Source of the DNA: an uncultured Bacilli bacterium
GTDB lineage: Bacteria > Bacillota_I > Bacilli_A > RF39 > UBA660
Reading direction: 5' to 3'
DNA: 64,000 nt
Assembly: GCA_944373145.1 (NCBI GenBank)
Contig: CALWAL010000008.1
Coordinates: 1-64,000, forward strand
A program made the position numbers and the translations under genes. Positions 1 through 8,962 of the stretch are shown piece by piece. The notes under the pieces are model-generated. The model was not told where the DNA came from, did not search any database, and saw only the letters and a list, made by a program, of their open reading frames with translations. The first letter of the stretch is position 1. Every line of letters starts with the position of its first letter.

Positions 1-76
1 ATTAGTAGGTATTTTTGTCATGTTATAATTTCAAAATTTAAATTTAAAATAATACTTGACTTTATTTAGATTGTCA

Positions 77-101
77 CAAAAAAGAGCCCATCACGAGCTC
101 T
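77..101 (-). terminator. Rho-independent terminator after the HD-domain gene
   Basis: Read on the minus strand, arms AGAGCTC and GGGCTCT (plus positions 95-101 and 83-89, one G-T pair) enclose a 5-nt loop and are followed by a run of six T. The stem overlaps the stop codon of the HD-domain gene. Confidence 0.75.
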
Positions 102-1665
102 ATAACTGCTTAAAATCAATCTTTTTTTGATTTTCAGCCAAGAAATATGTCATACCATCAGAAGTTTCACAACAAGTATATGCAATCGTCTTATTCAAAC
201 TCAACTCATAATTAACAACATCTAAAACAGTAATATCTTTACCTCCACTACCAATACGTGTGTAATAGTAAATATATAACATTTTAGCAACTAAACCATT
301 CAAAACTTCTAAAATAGGTGTTAATTTTTTAGCAATACCATTACGGCCGTATTTGTCACGATCATTTAAAACTTCTTCATAGTATGCTAAATATTTTAAA
401 ATATCTTGCCAATATTGAGAATTATCTGGAGTTTGCGTTTTATTTTTATAGTAATTTAATCTTTGTTTAATCATCTTAATATCTAATGAATTATAAAGAT
501 ATCGCATACACCAAGCATCATGTTCTTCATCCCCAATACGCATAGTATCTAAGATACTTTTATTAATAAAATGTGATGGAATATTAATAGCAATGATGTT
601 TTCTGGTGCAATACGGTTTTTTACATAGCGTTCATCAGCATGATTAGATTTATTCCAAGGCATACCCGTTACGATAGCTTCCGTCATATCATGAGCCGGA
701 CTAGGCTCATGCATTTTTACTTGCTCACAAATAAATGTAACACCACGCTCTACAAACTCCTTAGAACCTGTCGCACTTAACTTTAATAAGCGAATATCTA
801 CAACAGATATCCAACGATCAAAATTTCCTCCAGCAAAATTACGAGGCACTTTTAACTGCCGTTTACGCATCTCATCTTGTGATAAAATACCATGAGTAAG
901 TACACTGTTAATCTTAAAAAAGTCAAAACCTACACTATGAACACAAGGAGCTGGTTGAATATGAGATTCATCGACATCCTTATACTCAGCCTTCATAAGT
1001 TCATAATAAAAGGCATTTAATTCTTCTGCAAAGCCAATTAAATCATGTGACTCTAAAATACGCAAATAACGTGGATTTAATGATTCAAAGCCGGCATCCC
1101 CAAATCTCTTGCGGTCTAAAGCATCAGAATCTTTTAAAATTTTATCAAGTTCTATAAATAGAGGTTCAATTTCTTTTAACTCTTCAACATTATCTTGTAA
1201 ATCTAAATCATAAACATAATTGTAAAAAGTGTTTGTGGAATTTGAATCTTTTTGGCTATGCGAATCAACAATAGATCGGATTAATAATTGATTATACTTA
1301 TCTTCATATATTGAATTATTACCTACCACATTTAATATTTTTCGTGCTGAAGCATATCCGTGAAGCGGTTCCTCTCTATCATCTATACGACCAATGTCAT
1401 GGTATAAAGCAGCATCAAACATAATTTGACGGTAAGGTTCAACTACACCACGTTCTTTACATAACAAATAAACATACATTAACACTTTTTCGCTGTGATA
1501 TTGACCGTGCACTAGCCCCTTATACAAAGCTTTATGATTAACTTTAGATAAAATATTGATAAGTTCACTCACTTCATCCTCTGTCAATGAGTGAAAAACT
1601 TCATCTAAAACAGGAAAGTTTTTAAAATCAAATGAATCTAGATCTTTTAAAATTTTATATAACAT
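100..1665 (-). CDS. HD-domain phosphohydrolase-like protein with uncharacterised C-terminal half
   Basis: Predicted cytoplasmic protein of 521 aa; no signal peptide or membrane segment. The N-terminal half carries an HD-type metal-dependent phosphohydrolase core: HGQYH (H53, H57), YHDIGR (H89-D90), HGYAS (H102), SHSQ (H136) and SDALDRKR (D181), in the usual H..HD..H..D order. Such domains hydrolyse phosphomonoesters or (di)nucleotides; the substrate cannot be told here. Residues from about 220 to the end match no family I recognise. ATG at 1665 is chosen because AAGGAAG lies just upstream; a start at 1707 would overlap the preceding gene by over 50 nt. With this start the overlap is 11 nt, so it is probably translationally coupled to the LRR-transglutaminase gene and may work with it. 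Confidence 0.75.
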   Translation of the reverse strand: MLYKILKDLDSFDFKNFPVLDEVFHSLTEDEVSELINILSKVNHKALYKGLVHGQYHSEKVLMYVYLLCKERGVVEPYRQIMFDAALYHDIGRIDDREEPLHGYASARKILNVVGNNSIYEDKYNQLLIRSIVDSHSQKDSNSTNTFYNYVYDLDLQDNVEELKEIEPLFIELDKILKDSDALDRKRFGDAGFESLNPRYLRILESHDLIGFAEELNAFYYELMKAEYKDVDESHIQPAPCVHSVGFDFFKINSVLTHGILSQDEMRKRQLKVPRNFAGGNFDRWISVVDIRLLKLSATGSKEFVERGVTFICEQVKMHEPSPAHDMTEAIVTGMPWNKSNHADERYVKNRIAPENIIAINIPSHFINKSILDTMRIGDEEHDAWCMRYLYNSLDIKMIKQRLNYYKNKTQTPDNSQYWQDILKYLAYYEEVLNDRDKYGRNGIAKKLTPILEVLNGLVAKMLYIYYYTRIGSGGKDITVLDVVNYELSLNKTIAYTCCETSDGMTYFLAENQKKIDFKQL

Positions 1666-2884
1666 ATTTATCTTCCTTCTGTGTTTGTAAATATAATTGA
1701 TGTTCAAACGAATCTAATTCATGAAATTGTGTGATTGTATCATAATCAACCAATAAATAATTTAAAGCGTGTTTACGATCAAATGTTGGATCACAATAAT
1801 ATATTTTACTATTTAAATGGACTCGAACAATTGCATGATTAGAGCCAAACGAAGCTTCAGCTTGTCTGTTATGACAATGAACATCATAAGCTTCAATACC
1901 CAACATTTTTAACATAAAAACCATCAAATTGACAAAGCCTTCACAATTTCCCGATTTAAAATAATAAGTACGAAAACCACTATGAATACTTGCTAAGCTA
2001 GGTTTTAAACGATCTGGTAATTCTTTATATCTTTCCAAAGCATCGGTATATTCGTTGTCCCTGCGTTCAATTAATTCATGAGAAAAATTTATATTTTTTA
2101 ACAAATAAGCATATACATAGCCTACTTTTTCTTCATCACTTAATTCATAAGCATTACTACGTTTAAACATCGTATCTAACTTAACATACATATCATATAA
2201 ATTTTGTGGATTAATTTTAGTAAAACTTAAAAAACCACTTTTTTCAGCAAAACTAACTTTAGAAATACCAGATATTTCCAAATCTTTCAATTTTTTAGCA
2301 CCTTCACGACTATATCCAATCATAGGCAAATACATACCTATATCTAAAATATTAGTCTTAGATAGACGTGTATTATAAGCAAAAGAGGGAACATCTAATG
2401 GTGTTGTTATCGCGTTACCATACATAATTATACATTCTAAATTCAATAATTGATCTAACCCTTTTACATCCTTTAATAAAGGATTATTAACAATGATTAA
2501 TGTCCTTAATTTAGAAAACGGCGTCAAATCTAATGTTTCAATGTGTAAATCATTTTCAATTATTAATTCTTCTAAATTAGTTAAAAAACGCAAAGGAGAA
2601 AAGTCCGTAATATGATTAATGATGCTACAATCATCATAATGGACTTCTGGCAAAATATTATTATAAGAAGATCCTTTTAGCGATAAACTTCTTAAGTGTG
2701 GAAAATGTACTAAATCAGCAATACTTCCAAAATTAACAATTTCTAAGCTATCAAACTGTTGTAATTGTTCTTCAGTAAAAACAAAATATTCAGGATCAAA
2801 AATGCGACGTTTAGGATAACCAAATTTTTTTTCTAGCAAATCATTAATCATTATTGACATTTCTGTACTTAATACGACGCTCAT
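1655..2884 (-). CDS. Leucine-rich-repeat protein with C-terminal transglutaminase-like domain
   Basis: 409-aa protein without signal peptide. Residues about 45-210 contain irregular leucine-rich repeats (LRSLSLKG, LEELIIEN, LRTLIIVNN, LECIIMYGN). Residues about 250-400 form a transglutaminase-like (papain-fold) domain with the triad C314 (GNCEGF), H350 (SNHAIV) and D365 (YCDPTFD). The family includes cross-linking enzymes, proteases and deamidases, so the reaction is open. LRRs usually provide a protein-binding surface. The start is fixed by a strong AAGGAGG seven bases before ATG. It has its own promoter and is followed by the HD gene with an 11-nt overlap. LRR plus Cys-protease-fold enzyme with no export signal is an effector-like layout, but no host-directed role is shown. 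Confidence 0.75.
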   Translation of the reverse strand: MSVVLSTEMSIMINDLLEKKFGYPKRRIFDPEYFVFTEEQLQQFDSLEIVNFGSIADLVHFPHLRSLSLKGSSYNNILPEVHYDDCSIINHITDFSPLRFLTNLEELIIENDLHIETLDLTPFSKLRTLIIVNNPLLKDVKGLDQLLNLECIIMYGNAITTPLDVPSFAYNTRLSKTNILDIGMYLPMIGYSREGAKKLKDLEISGISKVSFAEKSGFLSFTKINPQNLYDMYVKLDTMFKRSNAYELSDEEKVGYVYAYLLKNINFSHELIERRDNEYTDALERYKELPDRLKPSLASIHSGFRTYYFKSGNCEGFVNLMVFMLKMLGIEAYDVHCHNRQAEASFGSNHAIVRVHLNSKIYYCDPTFDRKHALNYLLVDYDTITQFHELDSFEHQLYLQTQKEDKYVI

Positions 2885-2908
2885 AAAATTCCTCCTTTTT
2901 CTATGATT

Positions 2909-2937
2909 ATTATATATTATTTATCAATAATGGTCAA
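2909..2937 (-). promoter_or_regulatory. Sigma-A-type promoter of the LRR-transglutaminase/HD operon
   Basis: On the minus strand TTGACC (2932-2937) and TATAAT (2909-2914) are separated by 17 nt, 25 nt upstream of the ATG. The -35 box overlaps the T-run of the rplT terminator. Confidence 0.75.
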
Positions 2938-2970
2938 ACAAAAAAATTGTTAACAAATACGTTAACAATT
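2936..2970 (-). terminator. Rho-independent terminator of infC-rpmI-rplT
   Basis: A perfect 10-bp stem (2945-2954 with 2961-2970, arm AATTGTTAAC) with a 6-nt loop is followed on the minus strand by a T-rich run. It lies just past the rplT stop. Confidence 0.85.
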
Positions 2971-2973
2971 TTC

Positions 2974-3501
2974 CTATTGTAAAGCAGCAACTAATTCAGC
3001 TTTTTTCATTGAAGTATATCCTTCAACTCCTGCTTCTTTAGCCATTGCTTTTAACTCTGCTACAGTTTTTTTAGATAAATCAACTGTTTCATTTTTTTCT
3101 TCTTTAACTGCTTTTTCTTCTTTTTTTACTTCTTTAGTAGTTTTACCATTTAAAGCCTCTTTTGCAACATTTACTAATTTTGCAAATGATTCTGGATTGC
3201 TAATAGCAATTTCACTTAACATTTTTCTATTAATTGTTACCTCAGCTTTATTTAAACCATCAATAAATCTTGAATAACTAATATCATTCATACGACAAGC
3301 TGCATTAATACGAGTAATCCATAATTTTCTCATATTTCTTTTAGTTTGTCTTCTATCTCTATATGCATACTTTAAAGAATGCATTACTTGTTCTTTTGCA
3401 GTTTTATATAATTTATGCTTACTTCCGAAATAACCTTTAGCTTGTTTTAAGACTTTTTTTCTTCTAGCAGCATGGATTGTTCCACCTTTAACTCTTGCCA
3501 T
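2974..3501 (-). CDS. rplT: Ribosomal protein bL20 with C-terminal SAP/Rho_N-like extension
   Basis: Large-subunit protein bL20, which binds 23S rRNA early in assembly and in many bacteria represses its own operon. Residues 1-118 are a complete canonical L20 (MARVKGG start, [25 protein letters not shown]). At 175 aa it is well longer than the usual 115-120. The extra tail is a Lys/Glu-rich linker (about 120-142) followed by a roughly 33-residue helical module, [17 protein letters not shown] then KKAELVAAL, that looks like a SAP or Rho N-terminal nucleic-acid-binding motif. It is last in the infC-rpmI-rplT operon, 17 nt after rpmI. Identity is certain; the tail's role is unknown. Confidence 0.95.
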   Translation of the reverse strand: MARVKGGTIHAARRKKVLKQAKGYFGSKHKLYKTAKEQVMHSLKYAYRDRRQTKRNMRKLWITRINAACRMNDISYSRFIDGLNKAEVTINRKMLSEIAISNPESFAKLVNVAKEALNGKTTKEVKKEEKAVKEEKNETVDLSKKTVAELKAMAKEAGVEGYTSMKKAELVAALQ

Positions 3502-3518
3502 TTTATTTCCTCCTTATA

Positions 3519-3716
3519 TTAAATAGTTACTTTTTTTAATCTGTTAGCATCTGCTTTACTTAAGGCAGATGATTTTCTTCCACATCTATTAGATGCTGCA
3601 TTTTTCTTTCCTGTATTATGTCTAGTTCCTGGATGTCCAATCTTAATTGACCCACCGTCACGAACATTTAATACTTTTTTAGTTCCTTTATGTGTTTTTA
3701 ATTTATTCTTTGACAT
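3519..3716 (-). CDS. rpmI: Ribosomal protein bL35
   Basis: 65-aa large-subunit ribosomal protein bL35, the normal length, very basic, with the family start MSKNKLKTHKGTKKV and the conserved HNTGKK segment. It lies between infC (8 nt upstream) and rplT, the universal bacterial order. AGGAGG precedes the ATG within the short gap. Its expression should follow the L20-responsive leader of infC. Confidence 0.97.
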   Translation of the reverse strand: MSKNKLKTHKGTKKVLNVRDGGSIKIGHPGTRHNTGKKNAASNRCGRKSSALSKADANRLKKVTI

Positions 3717-3724
3717 AAATCCTC

Positions 3725-4255
3725 CTATTTCTCTTTTTTTGGCATAAGTATCATTGTCATACTACGACCGTCTAGGGTTGGTTTTTGTTCAATATCCGCG
3801 CAATCTGATAACGCGCTATGATAACGAATTAATACTTCTTTACCTAAATCTGTATGAGCCATCTCACGACCTTTAAAACGGATTGAGGCCTTAACACGAT
3901 GACCTTTTTCCAAATACTTACGAGCTTGTGTTACTCGGGTATTAAAATCATGCACATCAATATAAACAGATAATCGATACTCTTTTAACTCTAAATTATT
4001 TTCTCTTTGTTTCTTTTGATTTTCTTTTTGTTTTTTCTTGTTTTCATACTTAAATTTGTTGTAATCCATAATTTTGCAAACAGGCGGATTACTATTTTGA
4101 TTAATTAAAACAAGATCAAAGCCAGCATAAGTTGAAAGAGTCAATGCATCTTTAATATTTTTTATTCCTAATTGCTCACCATTAGGTCCAATAACCATTA
4201 CCTCTTTTGCACGTATTTGTTCATTGATGAACAAATCTCTATCTTTGTTTGCGAT
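3725..4255 (-). CDS. infC: Translation initiation factor IF-3, probably starting at ATC
   Basis: IF-3 binds the 30S subunit, blocks premature 50S joining and checks start-codon pairing. The sequence has FINEQIRAKEV near the start, the Lys-rich linker and the C-terminal domain (KASIRFKGREMAHTD). An in-frame ATG at 4270 has no ribosome site upstream; instead ATGGAGGTG itself supplies GGAGGTG, and eight bases after GGAGG comes an ATC codon (4253-4255). Start there gives about 176 aa beginning IANKDRDLFINE, the position where this family normally begins. infC is known for AUU/AUC starts that let IF-3 regulate its own synthesis. The ATG start (181 aa) stays possible. First gene of infC-rpmI-rplT behind an attenuator leader. 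Confidence 0.93.
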   Translation of the reverse strand: MANKDRDLFINEQIRAKEVMVIGPNGEQLGIKNIKDALTLSTYAGFDLVLINQNSNPPVCKIMDYNKFKYENKKKQKENQKKQRENNLELKEYRLSVYIDVHDFNTRVTQARKYLEKGHRVKASIRFKGREMAHTDLGKEVLIRYHSALSDCADIEQKPTLDGRSMTMILMPKKEK

Positions 4256-4300
4256 AACAAACACCTCCATTACATTATCTACAACGGTATCTTATACCAT

Positions 4301-4397
4301 GAAAAAAGTGCATACTAGGCGTATCCACTTATAAGCTTTAATATATTTATATTATGGCTTTTACCTATTGCTTGAGCAATCAGGTGGATGTGGATAC
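4301..4397 (-). promoter_or_regulatory. L20-type attenuator leader of infC-rpmI-rplT
   Basis: The transcribed leader contains mutually exclusive structures. Near its start GTATCCAC (4390-4397 on the plus map) can pair with GTGGATAC (4321-4328). The same GTGGATAC can instead pair with GTATGCAC (4308-4315), forming a terminator followed by six T (4302-4307). A local hairpin, ACCTGATTGCT with AGCAATAGGT, sits between (about 4364-4384). This matches the logic of the known Bacilli L20 leader, where bound L20 favours termination. Structures were read by eye. Confidence 0.75.
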
Positions 4398-4425
4398 ATC
4401 GCTTTCCTTTTTTTCATACGGTTAG

Positions 4426-4454
4426 ATTATATATTAAAATTATACGTTTGTCAA
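4426..4454 (-). promoter_or_regulatory. Consensus sigma-A promoter of the infC operon
   Basis: Perfect TTGACA (4449-4454, minus strand), 17-nt spacer and perfect TATAAT (4426-4431). It overlaps the last codons of the upstream PrsW-like gene and drives the attenuator leader. Confidence 0.9.
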
Positions 4455-5465
4455 GCATTTTCTATTCTTTTTTAAATTATCTTTTGTTCTATTTGCCTTA
4501 CTATTTTTATGAGCAACTCTTTTTTTAGGAGTATTGGTTTCTTCTACTACTTGTTCACGTCCACATTTAGAACAAACGTTATTATACACTTTTTGACCGC
4601 AAATAACACAATATTGCTGTGGTATATATTTTTCTTCTTCTGGCTCTGTAAAAAGACGACTATTTACATTATAATCTATTGCCTGACGATTTTGACTGAC
4701 AATATTAAATCCTGGCGCAGCATAGGCAAAATTATCTGGGTAAAATGGAGCGTTAGAACTTAAATCAACCGTTACTACTTTCATTTGTGATACTAGCGAC
4801 ACAGCTTTCTTAAAAATAAGATATACAAAAATAAAGAAAACTAACGAGAATGTAGAAACAAAAGGGCTAGCAAATAAAAAATAATCATATAAGCCATGAA
4901 TAAGCATAGGCATCAAAATACTTAAAAATTTATTTTTTAACACTAATGATCGATTATTGTTTTTGTCACTAATTTTAGCAAGTGCTAAAAAATAGCCCAT
5001 TAAAACACCGTCACAAGCATGCCCAGGTACAGCCAAAAGCGCTCGAACAATTGCTGTTTGTATATCATACATCGTAAAAACATATAAAATATTTTCAACA
5101 CAGGCAAAACCAAGTGCTACAAAAACCGCATAAACAATGGCATCGTATGCGTGATTAAACTCACTACGATTATATGTGTCAAAATAGACAAAAATCCATT
5201 TAGAAAATTCTTCAACTAAAGCAATTCCGATAAAACTATATGGTATTAGTTTAATAGGATCTAGTTGCATTGGATTAGTTGCAAACATTGGAAATATTTT
5301 ATATAAAAAGTCCGAAATAAAAAGCGTAACAAAAGCTGAACCAATGCCATAGATAAACAATTTTAAAATCAATTTTGTTGGTTCTTTATCAAAATCATTT
5401 TTGTAAATATACGTGCCAAGCACAAAGACTGGGAGTATTGATAAAAACAATAAAATTATTTGCAT
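4440..5465 (-). CDS. PrsW-family intramembrane protease with C-terminal zinc ribbon
   Basis: 341-aa polytopic membrane protein of the PrsW/CAAX-like glutamic protease superfamily. Conserved membrane motifs are present: EEFSKW (E85-E86), CVENILY (E124), PGHACDG (H149) and IHGLYDY (H190). In Bacillus subtilis PrsW cleaves anti-sigma factor RsiW inside or near the membrane; the substrate here is unknown and no anti-sigma gene is adjacent. About residues 225-341 form a cytoplasmic tail with a zinc-ribbon (YCVICGQ and VCSKCGRE, two CxxC knuckles) and a basic end, not part of B. subtilis PrsW. GGAG precedes the ATG. It appears monocistronic, and its 3' end contains the infC promoter. Confidence 0.85.
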   Translation of the reverse strand: MQIILLFLSILPVFVLGTYIYKNDFDKEPTKLILKLFIYGIGSAFVTLFISDFLYKIFPMFATNPMQLDPIKLIPYSFIGIALVEEFSKWIFVYFDTYNRSEFNHAYDAIVYAVFVALGFACVENILYVFTMYDIQTAIVRALLAVPGHACDGVLMGYFLALAKISDKNNNRSLVLKNKFLSILMPMLIHGLYDYFLFASPFVSTFSLVFFIFVYLIFKKAVSLVSQMKVVTVDLSSNAPFYPDNFAYAAPGFNIVSQNRQAIDYNVNSRLFTEPEEEKYIPQQYCVICGQKVYNNVCSKCGREQVVEETNTPKKRVAHKNSKANRTKDNLKKNRKCLTNV

Positions 5466-5502
5466 TATATCACACTCCTATCTTCTAAATTATAACACAA
5501 TT

Positions 5503-5534
5503 ATAAGAAAAAAAATACTCAATAGAGTATTTTT
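5503..5534 (-). terminator. Rho-independent terminator after gapA
   Basis: Arms AAAAATACTC and GAGTATTTTT (5511-5520 and 5525-5534) with a 4-nt loop, followed on the minus strand by a T-run. The stem overlaps the gapA stop codon. Confidence 0.85.
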
Positions 5535-6540
5535 AAAGTTGTCCTAAATATTTGGCAGTTCTAACCATTTGACTAGTATAAGAATTTTCATTATCATACC
5601 ATGCTACAACTTGTACTAATGATTTACCATCACCTAAGCTAATAACCTTAGTTTGTGTAGCATCAAAAATTGAACCGTGAGTAGCACCAATAATATCGCT
5701 TGATACAATTGGTTCTTCTGTATAACCATAAGATTCATTAGCAACTGATTTCATCATTGCATTGATTTCATCTTTAGTTACTTCCTTATTAATAACAGCG
5801 TCTAAAATAGTTAAAGATCCATCTGGTACAGGTACTCTTTGCGCACCGCCAATCAATTTACCATCTAATTCAGGAATAACTAAACCAATTGCTTTAGCTG
5901 CTCCAGTGGAATTAGGTACAATGTTAATTGCTCCAGCTCTTGCTCTTCTTAAATCTCCTTTACGATGTGGTCCATCTAAAATCATTTGATCTCCAGTGTA
6001 AGCATGAACGGTTGTCATAATACCTGAAACAATACTTGCATATTTATTTAAAGCATCAGCCATAGGTGCTAAACAGTTAGTTGTACAACTAGCAGCAGAA
6101 ATAATATTATCTTCCTTCGTTAAAGTTTGCTCATTAACACCATATACAATAGTTGGTAAGTCATTACCAGCGGGAGCTGAAATGATAACCTTTTTAGCAC
6201 CAGCTCTAATATGTGCCATTGATTTTTCTTTTGAGCAGAAGAAACCAGTACATTCCAAAACAACATCAACACCTAGTTCTCTCCAAGGTAATTCTTCAGG
6301 ATTGCTATTAGCAAACACAGGGATTTCTTTACCATCAACTATAATAGCTCCATCTTTAGCTGATATTGTATCTGCTAATTCGTATTTTTTTTGTGCTGAA
6401 TCATATTTTAAAAGATGTGCTAACATCTCAGGGCTAGTTAAATCGTTAATAGCGACAACTTCATACCCTTCTAAGTTAAACATTTGTCTAAATGCTAATC
6501 TTCCGATTCTTCCGAATCCATTAATTGCTACTTTAATCAT
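5533..6540 (-). CDS. gapA: Type I glyceraldehyde-3-phosphate dehydrogenase
   Basis: Cytoplasmic glycolytic enzyme converting glyceraldehyde-3-phosphate, phosphate and NAD+ to 1,3-bisphosphoglycerate. The N-terminal Rossmann fold shows INGFGRIGR; the active site is SAASCTTNC with nucleophile C152, and H179 ([10 protein letters not shown]) is the catalytic base. The C-terminal WYDNENSY is intact. Length 335 aa is normal. An ATG two codons upstream (6546) abuts AGAGGA too closely; the second ATG at 6540 has correct spacing. It follows the nucleoside kinase by 14 nt and ends in its own terminator, so the two are probably one operon from the promoter near 8.26 kb. Confidence 0.97.
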   Translation of the reverse strand: MIKVAINGFGRIGRLAFRQMFNLEGYEVVAINDLTSPEMLAHLLKYDSAQKKYELADTISAKDGAIIVDGKEIPVFANSNPEELPWRELGVDVVLECTGFFCSKEKSMAHIRAGAKKVIISAPAGNDLPTIVYGVNEQTLTKEDNIISAASCTTNCLAPMADALNKYASIVSGIMTTVHAYTGDQMILDGPHRKGDLRRARAGAINIVPNSTGAAKAIGLVIPELDGKLIGGAQRVPVPDGSLTILDAVINKEVTKDEINAMMKSVANESYGYTEEPIVSSDIIGATHGSIFDATQTKVISLGDGKSLVQVVAWYDNENSYTSQMVRTAKYLGQL

Positions 6541-6554
6541 TTTCATTCCTCTTT

Positions 6555-8222
6555 CTATTTTTCAAAACAACTTCCCCCAATAAATTCTCTTAAAACTGAA
6601 TCTGGAGGTATATCATCCCCTGGAATTGGTAACATATTTCTTAAAAAATTAATTAATCTCAAGGCTTCTGGATATACTGGATCATTTTCATCAACACAAA
6701 ACAGCAGTGGTTCTGCATATGTCTTTAAAACACCTACTTCGTATAATAAAGATGAATTAACAACGGCATCAACTTCATCCTGATAAGGATAAATATTTTG
6801 TTGTTCACCCCTTTGAATTGAACCCCACATTGCTAGAGTAGAACTAGCACCATACCCGCGAGTTCGACTATCACGAACAATGCGCCTTAATTTTCTCAAA
6901 TCACTTGTATGAATATGGCTATGATTATCAATATTAATTTGAACTAATGGACAAATATATATCTTATATTTATTATTACGATTAATCGCACTTGTCAATT
7001 GATCATTCAAAGCATGAATTCCTTCAACAATAATAATATCATCATCACCAAGCTTTACAAAATTACCTTTATATTCTCTTTCACCTGTAATAAAATTATA
7101 CGTTGGTATCTCTACTTCTTTGCCATCTAATAAATCCGTTAATTGCTGATTAAATAGTTTTAAATCAACACAATATAGTGACTCAAAGTCATATTCTCCT
7201 TGTTCATTACGTGGCGAATCAACTTTATTTACAAAATAATCATCCGTAGAAATTTGAATAACATTCATTCCCCTACTATTTAAAAGAGTTTGAAGTTTCT
7301 TAGCTGTTGTCGTTTTACCACTACTAGATGGTCCCGCTAATAAAACTATTTTAATTTCTTGACGGCTAATGTATATTTCATCAGCTATATCAAATAATTG
7401 GCGATTATAATTAGCTTCTGATAAGCGAATTAATTCTGCTATACGCGCACTAGAAACAACTTTGTTTAAATCTGAAGCATTGTTAATACCTAATTTTTGA
7501 CCATGATTGCCACATTCTTTAAACGCCTGAAAAACAGGTTGATGATGTTGATAAGTTAAGGTTGTTTCTGGATTATCAATAGTTGGAAATGATAAAACGA
7601 ATCCTTCATTTTCAATATAAGTTAACCTAAAATTATCAATCTGCTTAGTGCTATATGGCATCTTCGTATAAAAATAATCATACACCTCATCTAGCTTATA
7701 TAAATTAATATAAGTATTTGATATATATTTTAAAACACCAACCTTATCTAGACAATTTTTCTTTTTGAAATATTTTATCGCATCTGTTCTAGCCACACTT
7801 AATTTCTTAAATAAATGATCCTCATAGGCTATTTTATGCATTAATTGTTCAATATCTTCTACCATTTCATGATCTAAGACAACTCCTTCAATAGTACAAA
7901 AAACACCTTTATCTAAAGAATGCTGAACAATAACTTCAGTATCATGACCAAACAATCTTTTAACGGCAACAATCATTATAAAAATAGCTCCTGTCGTATA
8001 AGCACTATAACCAATATAACTACTGCGATCATAAAAATTAATATTACAGTTTTTCGTAATATGATCACTTAATTCCGTAATATCATTATCCACCTTGGCC
8101 ACTAAGATGTCATACTTAAAATCACGTTCAAAACAATTACTGATTTGTTTTAAGGTAATTCCAACAGGGAATTCTCTAACATCGTTTTGATTATAAGTGA
8201 TTTTAATCATTTTATCATCCAT
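6555..8222 (-). CDS. Nucleoside (uridine-type) kinase with N-terminal TGS-like domain
   Basis: 555-aa P-loop kinase of the uridine kinase/phosphoribulokinase family. Residues 1-65 resemble a TGS domain; about 70-280 resemble the threonyl-tRNA-synthetase editing-type region; about 290-500 form the kinase, with Walker A GPSSSGKT (297-304), STDDYF and the family lid segment ([15 protein letters not shown]). This two-part architecture is known in Clostridia and relatives and differs from short Udk proteins of about 210 aa. It likely phosphorylates uridine/cytidine for pyrimidine salvage, though the fused region suggests a wider or regulated specificity. ATG 8222 has AGAGGG five bases upstream. 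Its own promoter lies at 8249-8277; gapA follows 14 nt later. Confidence 0.87.
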   Translation of the reverse strand: MDDKMIKITYNQNDVREFPVGITLKQISNCFERDFKYDILVAKVDNDITELSDHITKNCNINFYDRSSYIGYSAYTTGAIFIMIVAVKRLFGHDTEVIVQHSLDKGVFCTIEGVVLDHEMVEDIEQLMHKIAYEDHLFKKLSVARTDAIKYFKKKNCLDKVGVLKYISNTYINLYKLDEVYDYFYTKMPYSTKQIDNFRLTYIENEGFVLSFPTIDNPETTLTYQHHQPVFQAFKECGNHGQKLGINNASDLNKVVSSARIAELIRLSEANYNRQLFDIADEIYISRQEIKIVLLAGPSSSGKTTTAKKLQTLLNSRGMNVIQISTDDYFVNKVDSPRNEQGEYDFESLYCVDLKLFNQQLTDLLDGKEVEIPTYNFITGEREYKGNFVKLGDDDIIIVEGIHALNDQLTSAINRNNKYKIYICPLVQINIDNHSHIHTSDLRKLRRIVRDSRTRGYGASSTLAMWGSIQRGEQQNIYPYQDEVDAVVNSSLLYEVGVLKTYAEPLLFCVDENDPVYPEALRLINFLRNMLPIPGDDIPPDSVLREFIGGSCFEK

Positions 8223-8248
8223 AATATCCCTCTATTCTCCTAAAGTAT

Positions 8249-8277
8249 ATTCTATCAAAAAAAGATATATTTGTCAT
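8249..8277 (-). promoter_or_regulatory. Promoter of the nucleoside kinase-gapA operon
   Basis: Minus strand ATGACA (8272-8277), 17-nt spacer and TAGAAT (8249-8254), each one mismatch from consensus, located 27 nt before the start codon. Confidence 0.6.
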
Positions 8278-8333
8278 TAATTTTTGAATATTTTTAACTG
8301 TTTATACCTATTATATTGTTAAGGAGGAAAGAC

Positions 8334-8900
8334 ATGATTATACCTAATGTCATTGAGAAAAAACATGGAAATGAACGCGTTTATGATTTATATTCTAGAT
8401 TACTTGAAGACCGAATTATTCTCTTAACAGGAGAAATTGATGATAATCTTGCTAATATTATTGTTAGTGAGTTACTTTATCTAGATTCTGTCAATCATAA
8501 CGACATCCAGATGTATATTAATTCTCCAGGTGGTAGTGTTACGGCTGGTATGGCAATTTACGATACAATGAATTTTATTAAAAGCAAAGTATCAACTATT
8601 TGCGTTGGTATCTCCGCTAGCATGGGAGCTTTTCTCTTATCTAGTGGTGAAGTAGGATTACGCTACGCATTACCCAATAGTGAAATTATGATCCACCAAC
8701 CTTTAGGAGGTGCTCAAGGGCAAGCAACCGAAATAAAAATTGCTGCTGAGCATATTTTAAAATTGCGTGATAAATTAAATAAAATACTTGCTATAAATAC
8801 CAAGCAGGAACTTCAAAAAATCGAAATTGACACTGATCGCGATTATTTTATGAGTGCCGATGAAGCATTGAAATACGGTTTAATTGATGAAATATTATAA
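8334..8900 (+). CDS. clpP: ATP-dependent Clp protease proteolytic subunit
   Basis: Serine peptidase forming the double-heptamer chamber that degrades proteins unfolded by ClpX/ClpC. The catalytic triad is visible: S96 (GISASMGAF), H121 (MIHQPLGG), D170 (DTDRDYFM). Gly-rich [10 protein letters not shown] is intact. Length 188 aa is slightly short at the N terminus, as in mature forms without a propeptide. ATG 8334 is preceded by AAGGAGG at ideal spacing; upstream TTG is ignored. It is divergent from the nucleoside kinase and convergent with greA, so monocistronic. No CtsR or CIRCE-like operator was recognised in the 110-nt upstream gap. Confidence 0.96.
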   Translation: MIIPNVIEKKHGNERVYDLYSRLLEDRIILLTGEIDDNLANIIVSELLYLDSVNHNDIQMYINSPGGSVTAGMAIYDTMNFIKSKVSTICVGISASMGAFLLSSGEVGLRYALPNSEIMIHQPLGGAQGQATEIKIAAEHILKLRDKLNKILAINTKQELQKIEIDTDRDYFMSADEALKYGLIDEIL

Positions 8901-8960
8901 AAAAACTTAAGAATGATGATAAACATCCATTTAGGACGCATCACAATCTTAAGTCTTTTT
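8900..8960. terminator. Bidirectional terminator between clpP and greA
   Basis: Arms ACTTAAGA (8905-8912) and TCTTAAGT (8947-8954) enclose a region with an inner TGATG/CATCA stem. Runs of A before and T after allow termination of both convergent genes. Confidence 0.75.
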
Positions 8961-8962
8961 TG

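Noticed and set aside
6182-6583. 133-aa plus-strand frame across gapA
   Set aside because: Shadow of gapA, which is certain; no start signal.
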